Of a stretch of DNA of 64,000 nt, positions 9,285-17,822 are shown one piece after another. This DNA is from Phocaeicola_A sp045647865 (GTDB lineage Bacteria > Bacteroidota > Bacteroidia > Bacteroidales > Bacteroidaceae). The position numbers and the translations under genes are program-made. The stretch is from contig JAZRMW010000001.1 of NCBI GenBank assembly GCA_045647865.1, forward strand, positions 1-64,000. The letters are read 5' to 3'. The notes beneath the pieces are model-generated. The model had not been told where the DNA came from and searched no databases. It saw only the letters and a list, made by a program, of their open reading frames with translations. Each line of letters begins with the position of its first letter. Position 1 is the stretch's first letter.

Positions 9285-10553
9285 ATGAAAACTAAAATGA
9301 CTTTGCTGCTAATGATGGTAGCCGCATGGTGCCAAGCACAAGAATTCAGCTTTGACCTCAGTGGAAATCGAAAAGTAGAAAAAGGATGTACAGCCATCAC
9401 TGAAAACTGTGTATATAACGACGAACAGGGATACGGATACGACTTACAGCCTGCGCCGACTTCTAAAAGTTCCGCACCCTATTTCTTCTCTGTAAAAGTG
9501 CCAGACGGCAATTATCACGTAACAGTCACTTTAGGAAGCAAGAAACGCGCGGCCAACACATGCGTGAGAGGAGAATCAAGACGTCTATTCATCGAAAACA
9601 TTTCTACCCAAAAAGGAGAACTAAAAGAATTTTCTTTCACCATCAATAAACGCAACCCCATCATCAATGAAAAAGAACGGGTAAAAATCAAACCACGCGA
9701 AAAGTACAAGCTCAACTGGGACGATAAACTTACATTAGAATTCAACGGTGATGCCCCAGCATGCAGCAAAATAGAAATCAAACGTATAGAGGATACTCCA
9801 ACCATCTTTCTATGCGGAAACTCCACTGTGGTGGATCAGGACAATGAACCGTGGGCCAGTTGGGGACAGATGATACCCCGATTCTTCACGGATAAAGTCT
9901 GCTTTGCCAACTATGCAGAAAGTGGAGAATCAAGCAACACATTTATCGCTGCAAACCGATTAAAAAAGATTTTGTCACAAATGAAAGCCGGCGACTATAT
10001 TTTCGTGGAGTTTGGTCACAATGATGAAAAACAAAAGAAACCAGGATGTGGAGCATGGGGACACTTTATCTACAACCTGAAAATATACATTGATGAAGCA
10101 CGCGCAAGAGGTGCACACCCCGTACTGATTACACCTACACAAAGACGAAATTTCAAAAATGGGAAATTGGTTGACACTCACGGGGAATTTCCTGATGCTG
10201 TCAAATTATTATCAGAGAAAACAGGTACACCGCTTATCGATTTGCAAGCCATGACAACAATTCTGTATGAGACGCTGGGCGAAGAAGATTCCAAAAAAGC
10301 ACTCGTACACTATCCTGCCGGAACTTGGCCAGGACAGACCAAAGACTTTGCAGACAATACCCATTTCAATCCCTATGGAGCCTATCAAATAGCCAAGTGT
10401 GTCATAGAAGGATTGAAGAAGTGCAACCATCCATTGATTCAGTATTTGCGCGAAGATTACATCGAATACGATCCAAGCCAACCTGACAATGTCAATTCTT
10501 TCAAATGGAACAATAGTCCATTTTCTGAAATAGAAAAACCGGATGGAAACTAA
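9285..10553 (+). CDS. Rhamnogalacturonan acetylesterase-like SGNH/GDSL hydrolase
   Basis: This 422-residue secreted esterase has a signal peptide ending near WCQAQ. After an N-terminal beta domain (about residues 20-165) comes the SGNH hydrolase domain: block I GNSTVVD at about 178 (catalytic Ser), block III FGHND near 243 (Asn) and block V DNTHFN near 358 (Asp and His). This arrangement is that of CE12-type rhamnogalacturonan acetylesterases, which remove acetyl groups from pectin. I chose ATG 9285 because it begins the signal peptide; an upstream in-frame start at 9216 would precede a likely promoter. It fits the pectin enzymes at 43-57 kb. Confidence 0.88.
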   Translation: MKTKMTLLLMMVAAWCQAQEFSFDLSGNRKVEKGCTAITENCVYNDEQGYGYDLQPAPTSKSSAPYFFSVKVPDGNYHVTVTLGSKKRAANTCVRGESRRLFIENISTQKGELKEFSFTINKRNPIINEKERVKIKPREKYKLNWDDKLTLEFNGDAPACSKIEIKRIEDTPTIFLCGNSTVVDQDNEPWASWGQMIPRFFTDKVCFANYAESGESSNTFIAANRLKKILSQMKAGDYIFVEFGHNDEKQKKPGCGAWGHFIYNLKIYIDEARARGAHPVLITPTQRRNFKNGKLVDTHGEFPDAVKLLSEKTGTPLIDLQAMTTILYETLGEEDSKKALVHYPAGTWPGQTKDFADNTHFNPYGAYQIAKCVIEGLKKCNHPLIQYLREDYIEYDPSQPDNVNSFKWNNSPFSEIEKPDGN

Positions 10554-10572
10554 ATAATTCAAGATATCTAAT

Positions 10573-10655
10573 TTTTCATCCGCAGATGACGCGGATAAAA
10601 TATGACCTATCGGATTTAAGAATTTGATAAAATCTGCGTCATCTGCGGGTGAAAA
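10573..10655. repeat. Intergenic inverted repeat of the GATGACGCGGAT word family
   Basis: Arms 10573-10596 and 10632-10655 (24 nt, two mismatches) contain CCGCAGATGACGC. The same words occur in the repeat at 8737-8839, including a nearby CGGGTGAAAAG, so this is a dispersed extragenic palindrome family rather than a single terminator. Confidence 0.75.
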
Positions 10656-10697
10656 GTGAATTTCATCATCCCCTCCAGATGGGAGCAACAACAAATG

Positions 10698-10723
10698 AGG
10701 GGCGGACACACAGGTCCGCCCCT
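10698..10723. repeat. Short GC-rich palindrome (AGGGGCGGAC type)
   Basis: A perfect 10-bp stem, AGGGGCGGAC with GTCCGCCCCT, closes a 6-nt loop. It is GC-rich in an AT-rich spacer and is followed by ACGG. It resembles widespread REP-like extragenic palindromes. The rest of the 10554-10868 spacer holds the previous repeat and the manC promoter, with no gene. Confidence 0.65.
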
Positions 10724-10807
10724 ACGGTATGCCATATACAATGGAGTTGTAGTTACTCCGTTCCTTATATCGAACTCACGTTATTTAGTCAAACTTAACA
10801 CACAATA

Positions 10808-10839
10808 TTTGCCCAATCCGAAATAAAGGCGTACCTTAG
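10808..10839 (+). promoter_or_regulatory. Promoter of mannose-1-phosphate guanylyltransferase gene
   Basis: TTTG at 10808-10811 and TACCTTAG at 10832-10839 are separated by 20 nt. The -7 box departs from TAnnTTTG only in its seventh base. It lies 29 nt before the ATG. Confidence 0.6.
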
Positions 10840-10868
10840 CCACACGTTAATCAAAAAAGGTTTAAAAC

Positions 10869-11957
10869 ATGAAAAACAATATCTATTGCGTAATCATGGC
10901 AGGAGGTATAGGCAGCCGATTCTGGCCATTAAGCAACAAAAAACTTCCCAAGCAATTCCTTGATTTCTATGGGACAGGAAGCACTTTGTTGCAACAAACG
11001 TACGAACGATACAGCAAAATAGTAGATAAAAAAAACATCTATATTGTAACCAATACGGAATATACAGATTTGGTTATAAACCAATTGCCTGAAATTCACG
11101 AACAACAGATTTTGGCAGAGCCTACCCGCAGGAATACAGCGCCATGTTTAGCATGGGCAACTTTCCACATCCATGCCATCAATCCCGAAGCCAGCATTAT
11201 ATTTACCCCTTCTGACCACTTAATCATAAAAGAGGAGGAATTCATCAAGAATATCAATGACGGCCTCCGCTATGTACATGACCATAAACGCTTACTCTGT
11301 ATTGGAATAAAACCTCACCGTGCAGAAACACGCTATGGATACATCCAAGTGGGGGAATGTGACAAAGACAATTTCTATCATGTAAAAACTTTCACTGAAA
11401 AACCAGAACAAGAGTTAGCAGAAGTCTTTGTCGAGAGCGGTGAATTCTACTGGAACGCAGGTATATTCCTTGGAAAAGCACACACCATTATAGAGGCATT
11501 TCACAAACATACCCCAGAACTTGCCAGCCATTTTGAATCGTTTGAAGGTGACACTCCCTTCGGAACTGCATCTGAAAAAGAATATATCGAACAACGATTC
11601 CCTGCTTGTCCCAATGAATCCATCGAATATGGAATTCTGGAAAAAACCGAAAATGTCTATACAATGACCTGCGACTTTGGATGGAGTGACTTGGGTACTT
11701 GGAGCACTTATTATGACTCGCTGCCCAAAGACGAAAATGGGAATGTCCGCCAACGGAAAAAAGTAATCTTTTACGATTGCAAGGACTGTTTTGCCGGTAC
11801 ACGGGTTGAAAAGAAAATAATCATCATACAAGGACTTGAGAATTATCTCATAGCTGATACAGAAAAAGTTCTGCTAATCTGCCCGAAAGACGATACGAAT
11901 ATGTTACGCAAAATGATTAATGACACCCAAGTAAAAATGGGAGACGAATATATCTGA
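10869..11957 (+). CDS. Mannose-1-phosphate guanylyltransferase
   Basis: This 362-residue cytosolic nucleotidyltransferase makes GDP-mannose from GTP and mannose 1-phosphate. The nucleotide-binding signature lies in MAGGIGSRFWPLSNKKLPKQF at about residues 10-30. Further family motifs are FTPSDHLI (about 115), TFTEKP (about 176) and YWNAGIF (about 196). It lacks the C-terminal cupin phosphomannose-isomerase domain of the roughly 470-residue bifunctional ManC/AlgA enzymes. It is a single gene with its own promoter and a strong terminator, and feeds GDP-mannose and GDP-fucose for surface glycans (general knowledge of the pathway). Confidence 0.94.
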   Translation: MKNNIYCVIMAGGIGSRFWPLSNKKLPKQFLDFYGTGSTLLQQTYERYSKIVDKKNIYIVTNTEYTDLVINQLPEIHEQQILAEPTRRNTAPCLAWATFHIHAINPEASIIFTPSDHLIIKEEEFIKNINDGLRYVHDHKRLLCIGIKPHRAETRYGYIQVGECDKDNFYHVKTFTEKPEQELAEVFVESGEFYWNAGIFLGKAHTIIEAFHKHTPELASHFESFEGDTPFGTASEKEYIEQRFPACPNESIEYGILEKTENVYTMTCDFGWSDLGTWSTYYDSLPKDENGNVRQRKKVIFYDCKDCFAGTRVEKKIIIIQGLENYLIADTEKVLLICPKDDTNMLRKMINDTQVKMGDEYI

Positions 11958-11980
11958 TTCCTATTTCAACGATCAAGACA

Positions 11981-12025
11981 AAGGATGAAGGGAGTGGCTG
12001 AATGAAGCCACTCCCTTCATCCTTT
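11981..12025 (+). terminator. Strong hairpin terminator after the GDP-mannose gene
   Basis: A perfect 19-bp stem (AAGGATGAAGGGAGTGGCT with its complement) encloses a short loop and ends in TTTT, 23 nt after the stop codon. Confidence 0.85.
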
Positions 12026-12230
12026 TACACAGCCCCCTGACAGCATCCTTCTCCAAGGAAAGAATAAAAATTCTTCAAGCCACAAGATACGTATTTTTCA
12101 AGCCCCATTTTATTCATCAAATTGCATTAATCCCCCACTTTAACAAGCCAACTTCACAGACTTTAAATCAACAATTTGAAGTTATCAACAGGGTGTTCAT
12201 AATCTTTTTTAAACTTTTTGCAAAAAATAT

Positions 12231-12260
12231 GTGGGGAATTGTGGGGAATTGTGTAATTTT
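12231..12260 (+). promoter_or_regulatory. Tandem MraZ-box-like repeats upstream of mraZ
   Basis: GTGGGGAATT occurs twice head to tail (12231-12240 and 12241-12250), followed by the degenerate third unit GTGTAATTTT. MraZ is known to bind TGGG direct repeats with about 10-bp spacing in its own promoter, and the layout here matches. A possible -7 element TAATTTTA (12254-12261) overlaps the third unit, so binding could block transcription of the dcw operon. Confidence 0.7.
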
Positions 12261-12287
12261 ACAGCCGAATTCCATTGTATAAGAAAA

Positions 12288-12758
12288 ATGTGCACAGTTC
12301 AATTCATTGGAAGTAGCGATGCCAAGGCCGATTCAAAAGGGCGTGTATTCCTTCCGGCCAATTTCCGCAAAGTCATGCAAGAGGCTGGAGAGGAAGCTAT
12401 GGTCATGCGTAAAGACATTTTCCAAGAGTGTTTGGTTATTTATCCAGAATCTGTCTGGAAAGAACAACTGAATTCTCTGCGAGCAAAACTCAGCCGTTGG
12501 AATCGACAAGAACAACAGATTTTCCGACAATTCGCTGCAGATGCAGAAATATTAACCACAGATTCTAATGGGCGTATCCTGCTGTCCCGACGTTACCGGG
12601 AAATGGCAGGCATCAACCAAGATGTACGTTTCATCGGAATGGACGACACGATTGAGGTTTGGGCACGAGAAAAGGCAGAAGAGCCATTCATGCTACCGGA
12701 AGAATTTGGGAATGAATTGGAACGATTGATGGAAATCGAAGAAAAAAGTACTCTATAA
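12288..12758 (+). CDS. mraZ: Transcriptional regulator MraZ
   Basis: This 156-residue protein has two SpoVT/AbrB-like half domains, each with the DxxxR signature: DSKGR at residues 15-19 and DSNGR at about 92-96. MraZ forms a ring-shaped oligomer that binds TGGG repeats and controls the dcw cluster. ATG 12288 was chosen because the homologous N-terminus begins just before QFIGS and because a longer GTG-started frame would overlap the operator repeats. It is the first gene of the cluster, 15 nt before rsmH. Confidence 0.95.
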   Translation: MCTVQFIGSSDAKADSKGRVFLPANFRKVMQEAGEEAMVMRKDIFQECLVIYPESVWKEQLNSLRAKLSRWNRQEQQIFRQFAADAEILTTDSNGRILLSRRYREMAGINQDVRFIGMDDTIEVWAREKAEEPFMLPEEFGNELERLMEIEEKSTL

Positions 12759-12773
12759 GCGGAAAAGACACTG

Positions 12774-13709
12774 ATGAAAAAGGAGAAGCAACATATTATC
12801 ACTGCTGATGGCTATCACGTACCTGTGATGTTGGACGAGACAGTAGATGGAATGAACATCAGTTCAGGTGGCATCTATGTAGATCTGACATTGGGGGGAG
12901 CCGGACATTCCCGTGAAATCCTTGCACGCATGGATTGTTCAGCACACCTCTATGGATTTGACCAAGATGAAGATGCCGAACAAAACATCCCTAACGACAA
13001 CCGCTTCACTTTTGTACGCAGTAATTTTAGATATCTAACAAACTTCATGCGCTACCATGGAGTAAACGGTAAAGTAGATGCAATCTTAGCAGACTTGGGA
13101 GTTTCATCACACCATTTTGACGACTCAGAACGTGGATTCTCTTTCCGTTTTGACGGCAAACTGGACATGCGCATGAACAAACGTGCCGGGCAAACTGCAG
13201 CAGAGTTGATCAATACACTACCAGAAGAGAAATTAGCAGATATCTTCTACCTTTACGGAGAACTCAAGAACAGTCGTAAACTGGCTTCAGTAATTACCAA
13301 AGCACGCGCTATCAAGAAAATCGAGACAATAGGCGATTTCTTAGAAATAATCAAGCCTCTATTTGGCCGTGAGCGTGAAAAGAAGGAATTGGCCAAGGTC
13401 TTCCAAGCATTACGCATTGAAGTAAACCAAGAGATGGAAGCTCTACGAGAAATGTTGGAATCGGCAATCCAAACCCTTAAACCGGGAGGCCGCTTGGTCA
13501 TCATTACATACCATTCATTAGAAGACCGCATGGTGAAAAACATCATGCGTACCGGTAATGTTGAAGGACGAGCAGAACAAGATTTCTTTGGTCGTATGCA
13601 ATCACCATTACGCCCTGTGAACAACAAAGTAATTATCCCCTGTGAAGAAGAATTGCAACGCAACCCCCGCTCACGCAGTGCAAAGCTAAGAATCGCAGAA
13701 AAGCTATAG
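12774..13709 (+). CDS. rsmH: 16S rRNA (cytosine-1402-N4) methyltransferase
   Basis: This 311-residue SAM-dependent methyltransferase (MraW/RsmH family) acts on m4C1402 of 16S rRNA in the decoding centre. It begins with HVPVMLDETVDGM and the SAM-binding segment VDLTLGGAGHSREIL at about residues 37-51. It carries the family motifs DLGVSSHHFDDSERGFSFR near 107-125 and ITYHSLEDR near 238-246. It is the second gene of the cluster and lies 7 nt before the ftsL-like gene. Confidence 0.97.
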   Translation: MKKEKQHIITADGYHVPVMLDETVDGMNISSGGIYVDLTLGGAGHSREILARMDCSAHLYGFDQDEDAEQNIPNDNRFTFVRSNFRYLTNFMRYHGVNGKVDAILADLGVSSHHFDDSERGFSFRFDGKLDMRMNKRAGQTAAELINTLPEEKLADIFYLYGELKNSRKLASVITKARAIKKIETIGDFLEIIKPLFGREREKKELAKVFQALRIEVNQEMEALREMLESAIQTLKPGGRLVIITYHSLEDRMVKNIMRTGNVEGRAEQDFFGRMQSPLRPVNNKVIIPCEEELQRNPRSRSAKLRIAEKL

Positions 13710-13716
13710 ACATGAT

Positions 13717-14103
13717 ATGGAAACCCCCGAAAAGCAACTAGTTGTCACAGCCGAAAACCCTTCTGTCAAAGAAGAGGCTTCTCCCACAGGGAAGAAACTA
13801 TCTTTAAAAAGTATCTTCCTAGGCGATTTCTTAATCAACGATTTCCTGCGACGCCAAGCAGGATTACTTGCATTGATTGTTCTGTTTACGGTCATCTATA
13901 TCAGCAACAGGTATTCATGCCAACAGGAAATGATAGAGATAGACCTTTTACGCAAACAACTGACCGACATAAAATATGATGCCTTGACACGCTCCAGTGA
14001 ACTGACGGAACGCACCCGTCAATCGCGCATCGAGGAATACGTATCGGCAAAAAACAGCGAATTACAAACATCAACAGCTCCACCATATATCATAGAAGAG
14101 TAA
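13717..14103 (+). CDS. FtsL-like cell division protein
   Basis: This 128-residue bitopic membrane protein has an N-terminal cytoplasmic part, one membrane span at about residues 49-66 (LLALIVLFTVIYIS) and a periplasmic helical, coiled-coil-like stretch (QEMIEIDLLRKQLTDIKYD). The topology, size and position between rsmH and the division PBP are those of FtsL, which links FtsQ/B to FtsW/I. Sequence conservation of FtsL is low, so the call rests mainly on synteny. In Bacteroidetes this family is usually annotated FtsL-like (S-layer protein in older records). Confidence 0.88.
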   Translation: METPEKQLVVTAENPSVKEEASPTGKKLSLKSIFLGDFLINDFLRRQAGLLALIVLFTVIYISNRYSCQQEMIEIDLLRKQLTDIKYDALTRSSELTERTRQSRIEEYVSAKNSELQTSTAPPYIIEE

Positions 14104-14117
14104 GAGAAGGAATAAGC

Positions 14118-16271
14118 ATGGATTTCAAAAAGAGCACATCAACCCGTTATTTAGCCATTGTCGCCCTTATGGTGATAGTGGCCATCTCCATTATTGTACG
14201 TGCCGGATTCCTTATGTTTGCCAAACGAGACTTCTGGGAACAAGTGGCAGCACGCTTTGTCAAAGAGGATGTCATCGTAAAACCTACTCGCGGAAATATT
14301 CTTTCCGCAGACGGACAACTCATGGCAAGCAGCCTTCCAGAATACCGCATATACTTGGATTTCATGACTTCTGAATCCAAGAACTTCCCTGAACGAAGGG
14401 AAAAAGACCAGTATAGACGCGATACATTGATAAAAAACAATTTAGATTCTATCTGTAGAGGATTGCATCGAATCTTCCCAGACAAAAGTGTCGCAGAGTT
14501 CAAGGCCCATATCCTCAAAGGACGGGCCAAAGGGAGTAGAAATTGGCCTATCTACCCCCAACGTATATCCTATATACAATATAAAGAAGTGAAAAAACTA
14601 CCGGTATTCCGCCTGAACCAATATCGTGGTGGATTCATCGGAAAAATATTCAATCGACGCAAAAAGCCTTTCGGCTCTTTGGCCATGCGTACTTTAGGTG
14701 ATACATTCATTGGTTATCCTGATTCAGCCAAAAATGGATTAGAATTAGCTTATGACTCTATCTTAAAGGGAAAGACAGGACTCACTCACCGACAAAAGGT
14801 GATGAATAAATATCTGAACATCGTCGATGTACCTGCCGTAGATGGATGTGACATTGTAAGTACAATCAATGTCAACATGCAAGATATTGCGGAAAAAGCC
14901 TTATTGGACAAAATGAAAGAGCTGAATGCCGACATGGGAGTGGTAATCCTGATGGAAGTGGCTACAGGCGAAGTTCGAGCGATTGTAAACATGAGCAAGG
15001 CTGGCGATGGCGAATATTACGAAATGAACAACCATGCCATATCCACCAGAATGGAACCTGGTTCAACGTTCAAAACAGCATCCATGCTTGTTGCTCTGGA
15101 TGACGGAATAGTAGATACAACAGCCATTGTAGATACAGGAAATGGAATTTATCAAATGCACGGAAGTCCGATGAAAGACCATAACTGGTACAGAGGAGGT
15201 TACCAGAAGATTACACTTCAACAGATCATGGGATATTCATCGAACATCGGTGTATCACGCATCATTGATGAAAATTACGCTAAAAAACCTACCAAATTTG
15301 TGGAAGGATTATATCGTGTAGGCATCGGAGAAGACCTCAAATTGGATATTCCAGGATATCTGCCTCCCCAAATCCGATATCCTAATAAAAATAATTGGTG
15401 GAAAACGACTCTACCTTGGATGTCTATCGGGTATGAAACACAAATTGCCCCAATCAACACATTGGCCTTTTATAATGCGATAGCGAACAATGGGGTAATG
15501 GTAAAACCACGTTTCGTCAAAGCCATCATGAAAGAGGGAAAAATCATAGAAGAATTCCCTGTAGAAGTCTTGAAAGAATCAATTTGTTCCACTAATGCCC
15601 TCAATCAGATGCAAAACATCTTGGAAGGTGTTGTCAGCAAAGGGCTTGGCAAACAGGCTGGTTCCAAACAATTCCATGTATCCGGCAAGACTGGTACAGC
15701 TCTGGTTTCTCAAGGAAAAAGTGGATACAAAGGTGGAAGTACACAGTACTTAGTCAGCTTTTGTGGATATTTTCCATCAGAAAGCCCTAAATACAGCTGT
15801 ATCGTTGCCATCCGGAAACCGGGTTATCCTGCCTCTGGTGGAAGTATGGCAGGACCTGTATTCAGCCGAATAGCAGAACGAGTAATGGCAGGAAGTCTGA
15901 AACGAGACATTACAGAGGCCATAGACAGCAACGCCGTAGTCATTCCGAATGTAAAGAACGGCAACTTGAACGAAGCGCGCTTCATCCTACAGGAATTAGA
16001 TATAGAAAACGAATGGGAAGGCAAATATGATAAAGAAAATGCATACGGAAAAACCGCAACAAATACAGACGGAGTGGTGCTGACCCGAATGGATTTGGTC
16101 AAAGAGAGAGTGCCAGATGTAAAAGGTATGGGCGCCAAAGATGCCGTATATCTAATGGAAAAAAGCGGATTAAAAGTCATATTGAATGGAACAGGTAAAG
16201 TTCACAGCCAAAGCATTCCAGCTGGGAATCGGATTACCAAAGAACAAACAGTCAGACTAACGCTAAAGTAA
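14118..16271 (+). CDS. ftsI: Division-specific penicillin-binding protein (FtsI/PBP3) with PASTA domain
   Basis: This 717-residue class B PBP is the septal transpeptidase. It has an N-terminal membrane anchor (about residues 12-32), the dimerisation domain starting at KPTRGNILSADG (about 55), and transpeptidase motifs STFK (about 315), SSN (about 374) and KTG (about 523). The C-terminal part (about 610-717) carries one or two PASTA-type repeats (VPDVKGMGAKDAVYLMEKSG). E. coli FtsI lacks PASTA; its presence is usual for Bacteroidetes and Gram-positive SpoVD/PBP2x-type proteins. The gene lies 14 nt after ftsL and 34 nt before murE. Confidence 0.95.
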   Translation: MDFKKSTSTRYLAIVALMVIVAISIIVRAGFLMFAKRDFWEQVAARFVKEDVIVKPTRGNILSADGQLMASSLPEYRIYLDFMTSESKNFPERREKDQYRRDTLIKNNLDSICRGLHRIFPDKSVAEFKAHILKGRAKGSRNWPIYPQRISYIQYKEVKKLPVFRLNQYRGGFIGKIFNRRKKPFGSLAMRTLGDTFIGYPDSAKNGLELAYDSILKGKTGLTHRQKVMNKYLNIVDVPAVDGCDIVSTINVNMQDIAEKALLDKMKELNADMGVVILMEVATGEVRAIVNMSKAGDGEYYEMNNHAISTRMEPGSTFKTASMLVALDDGIVDTTAIVDTGNGIYQMHGSPMKDHNWYRGGYQKITLQQIMGYSSNIGVSRIIDENYAKKPTKFVEGLYRVGIGEDLKLDIPGYLPPQIRYPNKNNWWKTTLPWMSIGYETQIAPINTLAFYNAIANNGVMVKPRFVKAIMKEGKIIEEFPVEVLKESICSTNALNQMQNILEGVVSKGLGKQAGSKQFHVSGKTGTALVSQGKSGYKGGSTQYLVSFCGYFPSESPKYSCIVAIRKPGYPASGGSMAGPVFSRIAERVMAGSLKRDITEAIDSNAVVIPNVKNGNLNEARFILQELDIENEWEGKYDKENAYGKTATNTDGVVLTRMDLVKERVPDVKGMGAKDAVYLMEKSGLKVILNGTGKVHSQSIPAGNRITKEQTVRLTLK

Positions 16272-16305
16272 CAAACAAGGTATAAACCCAATAAATAAAG
16301 CAATA

Positions 16306-17757
16306 ATGAAACTACAAGAATTGATCCAAGGCCTTCCAATAAAGGCTGTTACCGGAACAAAAGACATAGACATATATGGTGTAAACATTGATTCGCGCCA
16401 AATCAAAGAAGGACATTTGTTCATTGCGATGAAAGGAACACAGGCCGATGGACATTCTTTCATTGACAAGGCTATAGAAAATGGTGCATGTGCCATACTC
16501 TGCGAAACAATGCCGAAAAATGTACAAAATCATACCGTGACATTCGTCCAAGTAGATAATACAGAAAAGATTGCCGGCATAGTGTCCACCCGTTTCTATG
16601 GAAACCCAACTCAAAAACTAAAATTAGTCGGAGTAACAGGCACCAATGGGAAAACGACCATAGCCACACTGCTTTACCAAATGTTCCGCCAAATGGGGCA
16701 TAAAGTGGGATTACTTTCTACCGTATGCAACTATATCAACGAGAAAGCGATACCTGCCACACATACCACCCCTGACCCTATAACATTGAACCAATTATTG
16801 GGAGAAATGGCAGACTCCGGATGCGAATATGCCTTCATGGAAGTAAGTTCACATTCAGTAGCCCAACATCGTATTGCAGGATTGGAATTTGCTGGGGGTA
16901 TTTTTACCAACTTGACACGCGACCATTTGGATTACCACAAAACTGTGGATAATTATCTGAAAGCAAAAAAAATGTTCTTTGACAATCTTCCCCAAGGAGC
17001 ATTTGCCGTTACCAATGCGGATGATAAGAATGGATTAGTAATGACACAAAATACACAAGCAACGGTCAAGAGTTATTCCCTCAGAAGTTTGTGCGACTTT
17101 AAAGGACGCATCTTGGAAGACCATTTTGAAGGTATGCTCATTGATTTTAACGGAATAGAAACTGCAGTACAATTCATCGGTCATTTTAATGCAAGCAATT
17201 TATTAGCTGTATTTGGAACAGCAATCATGTTAGGTAAGGAACCAGAAGAGACCCTGCGTGTCATGAGTACATTGAAGCCTGTCTCAGGACGTTTTGAGAC
17301 CATACGTGCACCCAAAGGATATACGGCAATCGTTGATTATGCCCATACACCTGATGCCATAGCAAATGTCCTTGCAGCCATACACGAAGTACTGTGCGGA
17401 CGAGGCCAAATCATTACCATAGTCGGTGCAGGAGGAAATCGGGACAAAGGAAAACGTCCACTGATGGCCAAAGAAGCTGTAAAAGGCAGCAATCGTGTCA
17501 TCATTACTTCAGACAATCCACGCTTCGAAGAACCAGCAGACATCATCCGTGACATGATGGAAGGTCTTACAGAAGAGGAACGTACAAATGTATTAACCAT
17601 CACTGACCGCCGCGAAGCCATACGTGCAGCCTGCATGATGGCAGGAAAAGAAGACGTCATCCTTATTGCTGGAAAAGGTCATGAAGACTATCAGGATATA
17701 AAAGGGGTGAAACATCATTTCGATGATAAAGAAGAGGTCAAAAAGGCAATGGGATGA
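16306..17757 (+). CDS. murE: UDP-MurNAc-L-Ala-D-Glu:meso-diaminopimelate ligase
   Basis: This 483-residue cytosolic Mur ligase adds the third residue of the peptidoglycan stem. The ATP loop GVTGTNGKTT lies at about residues 108-117, and the domain-3 motif DNPRFEEP at about 402. The DNPR form marks specificity for meso-diaminopimelate rather than lysine, as expected for a Gram-negative wall. GHEDYQ near the C-terminus is also conserved. It sits between the division PBP and mraY, as in most dcw clusters. Confidence 0.97.
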   Translation: MKLQELIQGLPIKAVTGTKDIDIYGVNIDSRQIKEGHLFIAMKGTQADGHSFIDKAIENGACAILCETMPKNVQNHTVTFVQVDNTEKIAGIVSTRFYGNPTQKLKLVGVTGTNGKTTIATLLYQMFRQMGHKVGLLSTVCNYINEKAIPATHTTPDPITLNQLLGEMADSGCEYAFMEVSSHSVAQHRIAGLEFAGGIFTNLTRDHLDYHKTVDNYLKAKKMFFDNLPQGAFAVTNADDKNGLVMTQNTQATVKSYSLRSLCDFKGRILEDHFEGMLIDFNGIETAVQFIGHFNASNLLAVFGTAIMLGKEPEETLRVMSTLKPVSGRFETIRAPKGYTAIVDYAHTPDAIANVLAAIHEVLCGRGQIITIVGAGGNRDKGKRPLMAKEAVKGSNRVIITSDNPRFEEPADIIRDMMEGLTEEERTNVLTITDRREAIRAACMMAGKEDVILIAGKGHEDYQDIKGVKHHFDDKEEVKKAMG

Positions 17758-17822
17758 CAAATCCTTCTACAAGAGCGAAATCAAGACACCACTATAGATA
17801 ACAAAGAGCAAAGAAATATATT

